Positions 1 through 8,517 are shown, counted from the first letter of the stretch. The stretch: DNA of 64,000 nt from an uncultured Rhodospirillaceae bacterium (GCA_913030825.1 CAJWCU010000015.1:1-64000), one strand, 5' to 3'. Numbers and translations are program-made. The notes: generated by a model from the sequence alone, not told the origin.

Positions 1-66
1 AACCGGGGCGTTGTCCGCAAAATTGCCGGGCCGATGGCGGGTATTTTTGCGGGCCTTTCCGGGGGA

Positions 67-1449
67 TCAGGCGGCGGCCGGCCGGTGCCCCGCCCGGGCC
101 GTCGCCAGGGCAAAGGCGCCGCAGCTTCCCACCAGGACCGCGATACAGATCACCAGCAATTTCGAATACTTATGGGCGACGCCCGTCAGCGGTTCGATCA
201 ATTGCACGTGGCCGCCTGCCTCCAGCATGTAGAGCGCGCCGCCTGCGATCGCGAGCGCGAAGGCGAAGCCGAAGGCCCAGGGCCGGACCTGCCGTCCGCC
301 CAGGATGTTGAAGAACACCACCGGGGCCAGGAACATCGATGCCGTGCCCGAAACGGCGACGGCGGCGAACAGGTCCTTGTTGCCGAGGAACAGGAACGCC
401 AATCCGCCCAGCAGAAACCCAGCCATGGCGATCCGCCCGTTGCGCACCGACGGCGCCATCAGGCGCATATCGGCGACGACCAGCTTGGACGCGCTGGCGA
501 AGGTGGAATCCAAGGTCGAGACGGCGGAGACCACCAGCGCCAGATTGAACAGCACCATCGCCGGTTCGCCCAACAGGCGGGTCAGGGCGGCGACCATGGC
601 CTCGCCCTCACCCTTGTTGAGGCCCGCATAAACGCCGATCAGGCCGAAGATCAGAATACCGACGATGGAAATCCAGGCGGCATGCAGGAAGCTTTTGCGC
701 GTTGTTTCGCGGTCCGCCAGGAAGCCCCGGTCCATCATCACCGGATCGTGCAGCGGATAGCTCCAGATCTGCAGGAAGGCGACAGCCAGAAGCACCCATC
801 CGGGGCCGGTGGCGTCGGGGCTGGAGGCGATCACCGCGCCTAGATCGAATTCGGGCCGCATCACGGTCAGGATCAGTAGGACCGCCAGGCCGGCATAGAG
901 CACCGCCGTCTGGAGCACGTCCGTGCGCAACGCGGCGCGCAGGCCGCCGATCATCGAATAGCCCAATGTAAGAACCGCGACGCCGATGACGGCGAACGTG
1001 TATCCCGTCGTCCCTGCCGCGCCGAAGATGATGCCGATGACGAGAAGGTTGGCGAAGACCTCGCTGAGCAGTCGCACGCCGACGACGACGTTATAGGCCC
1101 AGCGCCCCATGGCCCCGTAATGACCGCTCAGGTAGTCCTGCACGCTGGCGGCCCCATGGCGGAACCGGATGCGGTCGACGATCAATCCGCCGGTCAGGAA
1201 GCTCAGGTAATAGGCGGCGTAGGCCAGGGCGCCGGAAATGCCGTAGTAGAAGCCCAGGATCGCCGCGTTCATCAACGACCGCGCGAAGATCCATGTCGTC
1301 ACCTGCGACAGCGCCAGGGTCAGCAGACCGGGCGCGTTACCCGCGTCGTCGGTCCCGCGGAAGAACCCGTCGATGCTGCGCACCCGGGGGGAAATCAGGA
1401 AACTGGCGATGGCGACCGCCGCGATGGCGGGGATGAGGTAGGGCATCAT
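67..1449 (-). CDS. Sodium:solute symporter (SSF family)
   Basis: 460-residue polytopic inner-membrane protein with roughly a dozen hydrophobic segments, starting with a short periplasmic-type N-terminus (MMPYLIPAIAAVAIASF) typical of the SSF/PutP-like family, which couples Na+ entry to uptake of an organic solute. The start is placed at the ATGATG at 1449/1446 because the first transmembrane helix begins there; the open frame further upstream to 1677 has no membrane character and would run through the hemA promoter. The length fits the family. It is divergent from hemA and shares the 1450-1716 intergenic region with it. The substrate cannot be read from the sequence. Family is confident, specificity unknown. 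Bases 1-66 downstream hold no gene that I can see. Confidence 0.8.
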   Translation of the reverse strand: MMPYLIPAIAAVAIASFLISPRVRSIDGFFRGTDDAGNAPGLLTLALSQVTTWIFARSLMNAAILGFYYGISGALAYAAYYLSFLTGGLIVDRIRFRHGAASVQDYLSGHYGAMGRWAYNVVVGVRLLSEVFANLLVIGIIFGAAGTTGYTFAVIGVAVLTLGYSMIGGLRAALRTDVLQTAVLYAGLAVLLILTVMRPEFDLGAVIASSPDATGPGWVLLAVAFLQIWSYPLHDPVMMDRGFLADRETTRKSFLHAAWISIVGILIFGLIGVYAGLNKGEGEAMVAALTRLLGEPAMVLFNLALVVSAVSTLDSTFASASKLVVADMRLMAPSVRNGRIAMAGFLLGGLAFLFLGNKDLFAAVAVSGTASMFLAPVVFFNILGGRQVRPWAFGFAFALAIAGGALYMLEAGGHVQLIEPLTGVAHKYSKLLVICIAVLVGSCGAFALATARAGHRPAAA

Positions 1450-1632
1450 GGGCGGGCGTTCTCCGGTCGGCTGGGATTCGCTGGCCAGATTACGCGGAAG
1501 TCCCCTGTGGCGCGAAAGCACGTTTTCTTGAGCAAGGCGTGAAATCGGCGGCGATGCCCCAATCCGGAAAAGTTGCACAAGATTTTTCTGGGGAATCTCG
1601 GCATCCCTTTGTAAAGTTTGCCACCGGGACGA

Positions 1633-1646
1633 TTGACGTCCGTCAA
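1633..1646. promoter_or_regulatory. FNR/FixK-type box upstream of hemA
   Basis: The sequence TTGACGTCCGTCAA is a perfect 5+4+5 inverted repeat of the form TTGAC-N4-GTCAA, close to the CRP/FNR family consensus TTGAT-N4-ATCAA. A plausible -10 hexamer TAAATT lies at 1669-1674, predicting transcription start near 1681, so the box would be centred at -41.5, the classical class II activator position. FnrL control of hemA is known in Rhodobacter; application here is inference. Confidence 0.6.
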
Positions 1647-1668
1647 GGACGTCCGTTCCCTCCGGCGC

Positions 1669-1674
1669 TAAATT
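1669..1674 (+). promoter_or_regulatory. Putative -10 element of hemA
   Basis: TAAATT matches four of six bases of the TATAAT consensus and sits 22 bases after the FNR-type box. There is no good -35 hexamer, as expected for an activator-dependent promoter. The remaining leader to the ATG at 1717 is about 36 bases and contains a GGAG ribosome-binding site at about 1703-1708. Confidence 0.4.
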
Positions 1675-1716
1675 CAAAGATCAACCTGGGCCGCCGGATT
1701 TTTTGGAGCGATTAAA

Positions 1717-2931
1717 ATGGACTACGAAAAAGTCTTCCAGGACGCGGTCGACAAGGTGAAGGCCGAAGGACGCTATCGCGTTTTCGCCCACTTGGAACGG
1801 CACGCCGGAAATTTCCCCCATGCGACCCGCCATCATGACGACGGTTCGACGTCCGAGGTCGTGGTCTGGTGCTCCAACGACTACCTGGGCCAGGCCCAGA
1901 ACAAAGACGTCTTGGCGGCCTTGTCGGAAGCGGGCGCGCGCATGGGCGTGGGCTCGGGCGGCACGCGCAACATCGCCGGGACGACCTATCTGCATGGCGA
2001 GTTGGAAAAGGAATTGGCCGACCTGCACGGCAAGGAAGCGGCCCTGCTGTTCACGTCGGGCTATGTCTCCAACGACGCCGCGATCTCGACCATCGCGCAG
2101 TTGATGCCGGACTGCATCATTCTGTCGGACGCGTTGAACCATGCCTCGATGATCGCCGGCATCCGCCATTCGGGCTGTGAAAAACGCATCTATCGGCACA
2201 ACGACGTGGCACACCTGGAGGAAATCCTCAAGGAACTGCCGAAAGCGGCGCCGAAGCTGATCGCCTTCGAAAGCGTTTATTCCATGGATGGCGACATTTC
2301 GCCCATGGCGGCGATCTGCGATCTGGCCGACAAATACAACGCCATGACCTATCTGGACGAAGTCCATGCTGTGGGCCTGTATGGCGAACGCGGCGGCGGC
2401 GTGTCCGAACGCGAAGGCGTCGCCCACCGGATTACGGTGATCGAGGGCACCCTGGCCAAGGCGTTCGGCCTGATGGGCGGCTATATCGCCGGATCCGAAG
2501 CCATGGTCGATGCCGTGCGCTGCGCCGCGCCGGGCTTCATCTTCACCACGACCCTGCCGCCGCCTTTGGTGGCCGGGGCCATCACCTCGATCCGCCATGT
2601 GCGGGCGACCAACGACCTGCGCGTGCGCCATCAGGAACGCGCCCAGCGGTTGAAGGACTTGCTGGTCGAGGCCGGCCTGCCGGTCATGCCGTCGGTCACC
2701 CATATCGTGCCGATCATGGTCGGCGACGCACTGCGCTGTAAGCAGGCGACGGACATGTTGCTCGACGATTACGGCGTCTATATCCAGCCGATCAACTATC
2801 CCACCGTGCCGGTCGGGACGGAGCGCCTGCGCATCACGCCGACGCCGTTCCACGACGACGGGGTGATGGACGAACTGGTCGCGGCGTTGAAAGACGTCTG
2901 GATGCGCCTGCAATTGCAGAAGGCCGCTTGA
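1717..2931 (+). CDS. hemA: 5-aminolevulinate synthase
   Basis: PLP enzyme of the alpha-oxoamine synthase family condensing glycine with succinyl-CoA to 5-aminolevulinate, the first step of tetrapyrrole synthesis by the C4 (Shemin) route used by Alphaproteobacteria. The 404-residue length fits the family. Visible active-site features are the N-terminal WCSNDYLG motif, H142 in ALNHAS, D214 and H217 in YLDEVHAVG, and the PLP Schiff-base lysine K248 in [12 protein letters not shown]. The lysine number is the same as I recall for the Rhodobacter capsulatus enzyme. The ATG at 1717 follows a GGAG site. An FNR-type box about 70 bases upstream suggests induction by low oxygen. Identification is very secure. 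Confidence 0.97.
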   Translation: MDYEKVFQDAVDKVKAEGRYRVFAHLERHAGNFPHATRHHDDGSTSEVVVWCSNDYLGQAQNKDVLAALSEAGARMGVGSGGTRNIAGTTYLHGELEKELADLHGKEAALLFTSGYVSNDAAISTIAQLMPDCIILSDALNHASMIAGIRHSGCEKRIYRHNDVAHLEEILKELPKAAPKLIAFESVYSMDGDISPMAAICDLADKYNAMTYLDEVHAVGLYGERGGGVSEREGVAHRITVIEGTLAKAFGLMGGYIAGSEAMVDAVRCAAPGFIFTTTLPPPLVAGAITSIRHVRATNDLRVRHQERAQRLKDLLVEAGLPVMPSVTHIVPIMVGDALRCKQATDMLLDDYGVYIQPINYPTVPVGTERLRITPTPFHDDGVMDELVAALKDVWMRLQLQKAA

Positions 2932-2995
2932 CCTCCGGTCCATCGGCCCTTCATCCTCCGGTGTGAGCGTTCGCCCGATCATACGGAGGTTTCCC

Positions 2996-3769
2996 ATGCG
3001 TCTGCAGCTTTCCACCTGGCCCGAGGTCGAGCGCTATCTCGATACCTCCAAAGGCGTCATCATCCCCGTCGGCTCCACCGAACAGCACGGCCCCACCGGT
3101 TTCATCGGAACGGACGCGCTCTGCCCGGAAATCCTCGCCTATGGATTGTCGGAGAAGCGTGCCGCCGAAGACAATCCGGTGATGATCGCGCCCACGCTCT
3201 CCATCGGCATGGCGCAGCACCACCTGGGCTTCGCGGGCTCGGTGACGCTCCGCCCTTCGACCATGATCGCCATGGTCCAGGACGTCGTGAATTCGCTCGC
3301 CAAGCACGGGTTCGAACGCTTCTTTTTCCTGAACGGCCACGGCGGCAACATCGCAACGCTCAACGCCGCGTTCTCGGAAATTTATGCCGAACATTCCCTG
3401 GGCCGCGCCGGCGACAACCGCCCGCCCGTGCGCTGCACCCTGGTCAACTGGTTCGACTGCAAAAGCGTCATGAAGATCAGCGCCGAACAGTTCGGCGACG
3501 ACGACGGCGCCCATGCGACCTGTGGTGAGGTCTCCTTGACCTACTATGGGTTCCAGAAGGACGCCGCCCGCGTGAAGGACGCCGAAATGGCCGCGGGCCG
3601 GGCCGGCGACGGGCCGATCTTCGATTGCGATGACTACCGCCGCCGGTTCCCCGATGGGCGGATCGGCTCGGACCCGCGCAAGGCGACGATCGAGGCGGGC
3701 GAGCTTCTCTACAATGCCGCCATCGACGAAATCGGCACGCGCTACGACACCTTCCTCGGCGCGGCCTAG
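2996..3769 (+). CDS. Creatininase-family metal-dependent amidohydrolase
   Basis: 257-residue member of the creatinine amidohydrolase family, binuclear metal hydrolases that open cyclic or linear amides (creatinine, formamides in riboflavin and F420 pathways, mycofactocin peptide). Metal ligands are visible: E29, H31 and D40 in VGSTEQHG...GTD, the GHGGN motif at 114-118, and H173/E178 in HATCGEVS. The start at 2996 is chosen because a strong GGAGGT lies at 2985-2990; an upstream in-frame GTG at 2963 has no such site. It is 65 bases after hemA and 18 bases before the phosphoesterase, so these may be co-transcribed. The substrate is not determined by sequence. Confidence 0.85.
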   Translation: MRLQLSTWPEVERYLDTSKGVIIPVGSTEQHGPTGFIGTDALCPEILAYGLSEKRAAEDNPVMIAPTLSIGMAQHHLGFAGSVTLRPSTMIAMVQDVVNSLAKHGFERFFFLNGHGGNIATLNAAFSEIYAEHSLGRAGDNRPPVRCTLVNWFDCKSVMKISAEQFGDDDGAHATCGEVSLTYYGFQKDAARVKDAEMAAGRAGDGPIFDCDDYRRRFPDGRIGSDPRKATIEAGELLYNAAIDEIGTRYDTFLGAA

Positions 3770-3787
3770 GGCTGCCGGTCTCACACG

Positions 3788-4570
3788 ATGGCTGACCCTG
3801 TCCGCATTCTGCATCTGACCGACCTGCACATGCGCCGCGCCTTGGCGGGCTCGGCCAACAAGCCCGAGCGCCTGTCGCGCCAGATGCCTGACAGGGTGCG
3901 CGATCTGGCCGGGCGGCTGGACGATCTGGGGGTTGATCTTGTCCTTGTGACGGGCGACCTGTTGGACGTGCCCGACGAATACATCGACGGCAGCCTGAGC
4001 GATCCGGCGGAACGGGCCGAGATGACCGCCCAAGCCGAGGCTGATTACCGCGAGTTCAAGGATTTGATGGACGCGATGGGCAAACCGTACGTCCTGATCC
4101 CGGGCAACCACGACGATGAGGCTTTGTTCGACAAAGTCTTCGACGGCTGGACGCCGGTCCAGGACAAGGCGGGTCTGCGTTTCGTCTGTTTCCGCGATTT
4201 CCTCAATTCCGACCGCACGCCGGTCCGGGGCAAGGACAATCGGGATCTGTTCGACCGTGTGATCGGCGAGGGCAGAGACGGCCCGCTCCAAATCCACGTT
4301 CAGCATTACATGATCGACCCACCAACCTGGACCAATCTGCAATATCACTACACGGATGCGGAGCGGTATCGAGACCGCATCAACGCCTCCGGCTGCGTCG
4401 CGGCGGCGCTGTCCGGGCATTTCCATCCGGGCAGCCACCTCGTATCGGATACAGGCGTGCTCTATTCCGTGCCGCCGGCGTTCTGTTCGGCGCCGCATCC
4501 GTTCCGACTGGTCGACATCGGACCCGATGGTGTGCTGGGATGTGAAGACCGAAGCCTGGAGGGCGGATGA
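3788..4570 (+). CDS. Calcineurin-like metallophosphoesterase
   Basis: 260-residue cytoplasmic binuclear metallophosphoesterase. All signature blocks are present in order: D12/H14 in LTDLH, D57 in TGDLLD, N107-H108-D109 in PGNHDD, histidines near 170-173 in IHVQHYMI, and H211/H213 in GHFHPG. The spacing resembles the CpdA/class III cyclic nucleotide phosphodiesterase group, which hydrolyses cAMP or other phosphodiesters, but the substrate pocket cannot be judged from here. It follows the creatininase gene closely, and its stop overlaps an alternative ATG for the next gene (ATGA at 4567). Confidence 0.85.
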   Translation: MADPVRILHLTDLHMRRALAGSANKPERLSRQMPDRVRDLAGRLDDLGVDLVLVTGDLLDVPDEYIDGSLSDPAERAEMTAQAEADYREFKDLMDAMGKPYVLIPGNHDDEALFDKVFDGWTPVQDKAGLRFVCFRDFLNSDRTPVRGKDNRDLFDRVIGEGRDGPLQIHVQHYMIDPPTWTNLQYHYTDAERYRDRINASGCVAAALSGHFHPGSHLVSDTGVLYSVPPAFCSAPHPFRLVDIGPDGVLGCEDRSLEGG

Positions 4571-4605
4571 TCCGCGTCCCGGCAGGCCATGGGAGGGCCC
4601 GCAGA

Positions 4606-5094
4606 ATGAAGAAAGCCTTCATCATTTTCCTGACCGGGGGATTCTTGGGATTGGCCGCCGGGTTCGCCGTCGGCATCTTCGCCTATCCCTATATCTTCCT
4701 GGCCGACATCGTCGCCGACGAAGCAGCCCCCGGTGAAGGTGCCGGGGCGGTCGTCGCCAGCGGCACGTTCATCCACGCCAATCCGTCGGACCCGATCCAT
4801 TGGGGCCGGGGCGGGGCCACGGTGCATGAAGGCACGGTCAGGCTCGAGGCCGACTTCGAAGTCGGCCCCGGGCCCAAATACCACGTCTATCTGGTGCCGC
4901 TGAACGAGGTCACGCCTGAAACGGCGGTCGACGAAACCATGTACGTTGACCTGGGCCGCCTGCGCGCTTTCAAGGGCGGGCAGAACTACCAAATCCCCGC
5001 CGGTCTGAACCTGAAGGATTACGGTCACGTCGTGATCTGGTGCGAACAGTTCGACGTCCTGATCTCGCCGGCGCGGTTGACCTTCGGCAATTGA
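4606..5094 (+). CDS. Membrane-anchored DM13-domain protein
   Basis: 162-residue protein with a positively charged N-terminus and one hydrophobic segment (residues 4-30, uncleaved anchor or signal) followed by an extracytoplasmic domain of about 110 residues. The domain resembles DM13: a strand-rich unit beginning ASGTFIHANPSDPIHWGRG, a central YHVYL segment and a C-terminal VVIWCEQFDVLISPA segment with the cysteine typical of DM13. DM13 domains are proposed to bind haem or take part in redox chemistry, but function is not established. The start at 4606 follows GGGAGGG at 4591-4597; the overlapping ATG at 4567 is less well supported. Confidence 0.7.
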   Translation: MKKAFIIFLTGGFLGLAAGFAVGIFAYPYIFLADIVADEAAPGEGAGAVVASGTFIHANPSDPIHWGRGGATVHEGTVRLEADFEVGPGPKYHVYLVPLNEVTPETAVDETMYVDLGRLRAFKGGQNYQIPAGLNLKDYGHVVIWCEQFDVLISPARLTFGN

Positions 5095-5110
5095 CCGTCC
5101 CCACGGGGGG

Positions 5111-6160
5111 TTAGGCCGACGCGCGCGGTACGACCTCGAACCCTACATCGATCGATTTGTGTTGGGGCCGTTCGCCCTGCATGCGTTGCAGGATCAACTC
5201 CGCGGCCCGTTCGCCGATTTCGGTGCCGGCGATGCGGACCGTCGTCAGTTCCAGGCCAGAGTTCCCCGCAAGGTCGAAATCCCCATAGCCGGCAACGGCG
5301 ATGTCCTCCGGGACGCGCAGATTGCGGCGGCGGGCCTCGCTGATCGCGCCGAGAGCGACGGAGTCCGACGAGCAGAAAACGCAATCGGTGTCGGGCCACC
5401 GCTCCAACGCGGTGACGAGGCCCGATGCGCCGCCGTCCGTAAGGCTGGTCACGGCCTCCGGGGCGGTGATGATGCGGGGCGGGAAGGCAGCGCGTTCGGA
5501 GACGACGGCCGCGTAGCCTTCCGACCGGCTTTTCACACGGCCGTCGATGCCCGCGCGCGGGCCGATGAAGGCCGGCCGGCGATATCCCCGGTCGAGCAGG
5601 AAGCCCGTCATCGCCTTACCCGCGCCGAAGTTCGAAAATCCGACGGAAGAATCGATCGGCTTCGGCGGGAGTTCCCAAAGCTCGACCACCGGGATCTGCG
5701 CCCGTTTGAGCAATGCCAACGCATCGGCCGTGTGATGGCTGCTTGTCATGACCAGCCCGTCCGGGCGTTGACGCAGCAGCATCGATAGGATTTCGGCCTC
5801 GCGCTCGGGCGAATAGTCCGTGGTCGCCAGAAGCAATTGGTAGCCTGCGGCACGAAGGTTGCGGGACAGGCCGTCGACGGTGGAGGCGAAGGTCGATCCT
5901 TCGAGGGTCGAGATCAGAGCCGCGACGATCTTGGACGATCGGGTGGTCAGCGCGCCGGCGGCGTCGTCCGGTACATATCCCAGGTCACGGACCGCCGCCA
6001 GAACCCGCTCCCGGGTTTCCGCGCGGACTTTCTCGGGCGCCCTAAGAACGCGCGACACGGTGATCTTGGAGACCTGCGCGCGGATGGCGACGTCTTCCAT
6101 GGTGACCCAATTGGTGCGCGCTTTCGCGCCCTTGGTCGTGGGGGAGAGGGGGGTCGCCAT
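5111..6160 (-). CDS. LacI-family transcriptional regulator
   Basis: 349-residue repressor with an N-terminal LacI helix-turn-helix (VTMEDVAIRAQVSKITVSRVL, residues ~18-38, with the hinge ending DDAAGALTTRS) and a periplasmic-binding-protein-like effector domain from about residue 75. The start at 6160 is preferred over the frame beginning at 6205 because a plausible leftward promoter (TTGTCA, 17-bp spacer, TATCGA) places the transcript start near 6189. It is divergent from the PhyH dioxygenase; an 18-bp perfect palindrome between them is the likely operator, so the regulator probably controls itself and the dioxygenase. The effector is unknown; the operator resembles those of gluconate-type (GntR of E. 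coli) LacI proteins. Confidence 0.92.
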   Translation of the reverse strand: MATPLSPTTKGAKARTNWVTMEDVAIRAQVSKITVSRVLRAPEKVRAETRERVLAAVRDLGYVPDDAAGALTTRSSKIVAALISTLEGSTFASTVDGLSRNLRAAGYQLLLATTDYSPEREAEILSMLLRQRPDGLVMTSSHHTADALALLKRAQIPVVELWELPPKPIDSSVGFSNFGAGKAMTGFLLDRGYRRPAFIGPRAGIDGRVKSRSEGYAAVVSERAAFPPRIITAPEAVTSLTDGGASGLVTALERWPDTDCVFCSSDSVALGAISEARRRNLRVPEDIAVAGYGDFDLAGNSGLELTTVRIAGTEIGERAAELILQRMQGERPQHKSIDVGFEVVPRASA

Positions 6161-6195
6161 GGGCGCCTCAACGTCGCATCGATGAACGAATGATA

Positions 6196-6224
6196 TCGAT
6201 ACCATTGACTCGGGAAATTGACAA
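6196..6224 (-). promoter_or_regulatory. Putative promoter of the lacI-type gene
   Basis: Read on the minus strand, TTGTCA (6219-6224) is followed after exactly 17 bases by TATCGA (6196-6201), matching five and four consensus bases. The -35 element overlaps the first two bases of the 18-bp palindrome, so repressor binding would block it. Confidence 0.45.
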
Positions 6225-6240
6225 TGTTACCGGTAACATT
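6223..6240. promoter_or_regulatory. 18-bp LacI-family operator
   Basis: AATGTTACCGGTAACATT is a perfect 18-bp palindrome with the central CG typical of LacI/GalR-family operators and very close to the ATGTTACC...GGTAACAT form recognised by gluconate-type LacI regulators. It lies between the divergent regulator and the dioxygenase gene. A TTGACA hexamer (6218-6223) abuts it on the plus strand, so it can occlude promoters in both directions. Confidence 0.8.
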
Positions 6241-6302
6241 AAGAAAGCCGGATGCGATGATCGCTGATGGCGCCCGAAGTTTGTGATGACTGGGAGGAAA
6301 TC

Positions 6303-7187
6303 ATGGAAGGACTGGCGACGGCTCCGCAACCGTTGAAGGCGTTGGCCCCCCAACAGGTCGAGGACTACCACGCGACTGGACTTTTGGGTTTGGATTCTTT
6401 CGTCCGCGGCGACTGGCTGGCGAAGTTGCAGGACGCGACGCAGGAGATGGCGGAGGAAAGCCGCACCGTGACCGAAAGCAACGATCAGTTCGATATCGAG
6501 CCCGACCACACGCCGGACAACCCGCGCCTGCGCCGCTTGATGAAGCCGCAGGATCATCACCCGGTGTTTGCCGAATTCGCCATGAACGGACCGATCGTCG
6601 ATCTGGCGGAGGATATTCTCGGCCCGGACCTCAAGTTCCACCACGGCAAGTTGAACTTCAAATGGTCGGGTGGCGGCGCGGAAATCAAATGGCACCAGGA
6701 CATCCCGTTCTGGCCGCATACGGCCTATAACGTTCTAACGATCGGCGTCGCATTGGACGACATCGACGACCAAATGGGCCCCATGGGTGTCGTTCCCGGA
6801 AGCCACAAAGGGCCGATCTACGATCACTACGACTCTGACGGCAACTGGCGCGGCTTCATTGGCGATGCCGACCTTGAGAATGTCGATACGGCCTCGGCGC
6901 ATTACCTCAAGGGACCGGCGGGCAGCATCACCATCCACCACTGCCGCGCGGTCCACGGCTCCATGCCCAACAACCACCCGACGAAGGCGCGCCCCTTCCT
7001 GTTGTTCGCCTATTCGGCGGCGAATTGCCTGCCGCTGATGCCGCACAATCAACAGAGCCGTTTCAATGGTGCGATCGTCCGTGGCCGCCATCCCGACTAT
7101 CCGTTGTTCGAGGGCGAGCCGTGCAAACTGCCGCCCATGCGTTCGAAATCGACGCGCTCCATTTTTCAGGCACAACAGGGCAACTGA
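6303..7187 (+). CDS. Phytanoyl-CoA dioxygenase (PhyH) family protein
   Basis: 294-residue Fe(II)/2-oxoglutarate-dependent oxygenase of the PhyH family. The facial triad is visible as the H-x-D of IKWHQDIPFWPHT and the distal histidine of HHCRAVHGSMPN, with the 2-oxoglutarate-binding arginine in KARPFLLFAY. Such enzymes hydroxylate acyl or small organic substrates; the substrate here is not known. The start at 6303 is set by the strong GGGAGGAAA at 6292-6300; an upstream ATG at 6267 would need to begin in the promoter leader. It is the only target adjacent to the divergent LacI-type regulator, so it is probably induced by a sugar-like or organic-acid effector. Confidence 0.85.
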   Translation: MEGLATAPQPLKALAPQQVEDYHATGLLGLDSFVRGDWLAKLQDATQEMAEESRTVTESNDQFDIEPDHTPDNPRLRRLMKPQDHHPVFAEFAMNGPIVDLAEDILGPDLKFHHGKLNFKWSGGGAEIKWHQDIPFWPHTAYNVLTIGVALDDIDDQMGPMGVVPGSHKGPIYDHYDSDGNWRGFIGDADLENVDTASAHYLKGPAGSITIHHCRAVHGSMPNNHPTKARPFLLFAYSAANCLPLMPHNQQSRFNGAIVRGRHPDYPLFEGEPCKLPPMRSKSTRSIFQAQQGN

Positions 7188-7323
7188 CCCCGGCGCCTCG
7201 GTCGCGCTGGTCAAGGGGCGGGCGACCGGCGCGGGCCCGTCGAAACGCGGGCCTGCATTTGCCTGATCAGGTGGCGGGAAGAGCGATGGCAGGATATGTT
7301 TCCGAACATCAAACCTTCGCTTC

Positions 7324-7343
7324 CAATTCTGAAAACAGAATTG
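7324..7343. repeat. Inverted repeat with 8-base arms upstream of acyl-CoA dehydrogenase
   Basis: CAATTCTG (7324-7331), AAAA spacer, CAGAATTG (7336-7343). The arms are perfectly complementary and the right arm overlaps the left half of the neighbouring GTATAC operator. It could be a second operator or a weak stem; no function can be assigned. Confidence 0.6.
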
Positions 7344-7351
7344 TATACAAT
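7340..7351. promoter_or_regulatory. ATTGTATACAAT operator (site 1, perfect palindrome)
   Basis: Perfect 12-bp palindrome ending 8 bases before the ATG at 7360. It is the best of five related sites in this window and has the form expected of GntR-family (FCD subgroup) operators. Its right half contains TACAAT (7346-7351), a five-of-six match to a -10 hexamer, which would place transcription start at or next to the start codon. Confidence 0.7.
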
Positions 7352-7359
7352 CCGCCATC

Positions 7360-8517
7360 ATGAATTTCGAACTCACCGAAGAACAGCGTCTGTTTCAGGA
7401 CGCGGTACGCGCCTTTGCCCGGGACAACCTGGCCGAAGGGGCGCTTGAACGTGCCCATCAGGGGGAATATCCCCGTGATGTGGCCAAGCTCATGGCCGAA
7501 AACGGCCTGTTGGGCATCACCATCCCGGAAGAGGACGGCGGCCAGGGCGGCAGCCTGATGGACGCGGTCATCGCGATCCAGGAAGTCGCCATGCATTGCC
7601 CGCGTTCCGCCGACGTGATCCAGGCCGGAAGCTTCGGCGCGATCCGCGTGCTGGCGGCCTACGGCACGCCGGATCAGAAGGAACGGTATTTGAAGCCGCT
7701 GCTGGCCGGTGAAAGCCTGATCGCCGTCGGCATGACGGAGCCGGACGCCGGATCGGCGGTGACGGATCTGCGCACCACCGCGACGCCGGACGGCGATGGC
7801 TTGCGGATCAACGGTCAGAAATGCTTCACCAGCCATTCGCCGGAAGCCGACGTATTTTTGGTCTACGTGCGCTACGGCCCGGGCGTGGACGGCATCGGAT
7901 CGGTCCTGATCCCGCGCGACGCGGAAGGCTTGGAATTCGGGCAGGCGACGCCGTTCTTGGGCGGCGACGACTGGGCGCCGCTGTTCTTCACCGACCTTTA
8001 CGTGCCGCCGGAAAACATCCTGCTGCGCGAAGGCGGCTTCAAGAAACAGATCGCCGGATTCAATGTGGAACGCATCGGCAATACGGCGCGGTCCATCGCA
8101 CTCGGCCGTCTGGCCTTCGAGACGGCCCGCGAACATGCTCTGACCCGCAAGCAGTTCGACCGCCCCTTGGCCGAATTCCAGGGCCTGCAATGGAAGTTCG
8201 CGGAAATGCAGATGAAGCTCGACGCCGGGCAGCTGCTGCTCTACCGCGCCGCCGTGAATGCCGACAACGGCTTTCCGTCGGCCCAGGAAACGGCCATCGC
8301 CAAGGCGTTCTGTAACGAAGCCGGGCATTGGATTTCGTCGGAAGCCCTGCAGGTCATGGGCGGCACCGGCTACAGCCAGGAAACGCTGGTCGAATATTGC
8401 TTCCGCCGCACGCGCGGCTGGATGATCGCCGGCGGTTCCATTGAAATCCTCAAGAACCGGATCGCCGAGGGCGTGTTCGACAAGCGTTTCTCGCAACGTC
8501 CGCCCAGAGCGAAATAA
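7360..8517 (+). CDS. Acyl-CoA dehydrogenase family flavoprotein
   Basis: 385-residue acyl-CoA dehydrogenase with the usual N-terminal helical, central beta (MTEPDAGSAVTDL, residues ~127-139) and C-terminal helical domains; oxidises an acyl-CoA to the enoyl-CoA with FAD. The C-terminal motif reads IAGGSIEI where many family members have YEGTxxI, so G358 sits where the medium-chain enzyme has its catalytic Glu; the base must come from elsewhere, as in isovaleryl- or long-chain types. No Shine-Dalgarno sequence precedes the ATG, and a -10-like hexamer lies at leaderless distance. It is followed 33 bases later by an acyl-CoA synthetase, its likely functional partner. Confidence 0.93.
   Translation: MNFELTEEQRLFQDAVRAFARDNLAEGALERAHQGEYPRDVAKLMAENGLLGITIPEEDGGQGGSLMDAVIAIQEVAMHCPRSADVIQAGSFGAIRVLAAYGTPDQKERYLKPLLAGESLIAVGMTEPDAGSAVTDLRTTATPDGDGLRINGQKCFTSHSPEADVFLVYVRYGPGVDGIGSVLIPRDAEGLEFGQATPFLGGDDWAPLFFTDLYVPPENILLREGGFKKQIAGFNVERIGNTARSIALGRLAFETAREHALTRKQFDRPLAEFQGLQWKFAEMQMKLDAGQLLLYRAAVNADNGFPSAQETAIAKAFCNEAGHWISSEALQVMGGTGYSQETLVEYCFRRTRGWMIAGGSIEILKNRIAEGVFDKRFSQRPPRAK

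Noticed and set aside
34-843. 269-codon plus-strand frame opposite the symporter
   Set aside because: Gln/His/Arg-rich translation with no recognisable fold; it is antisense to a clear membrane protein gene.
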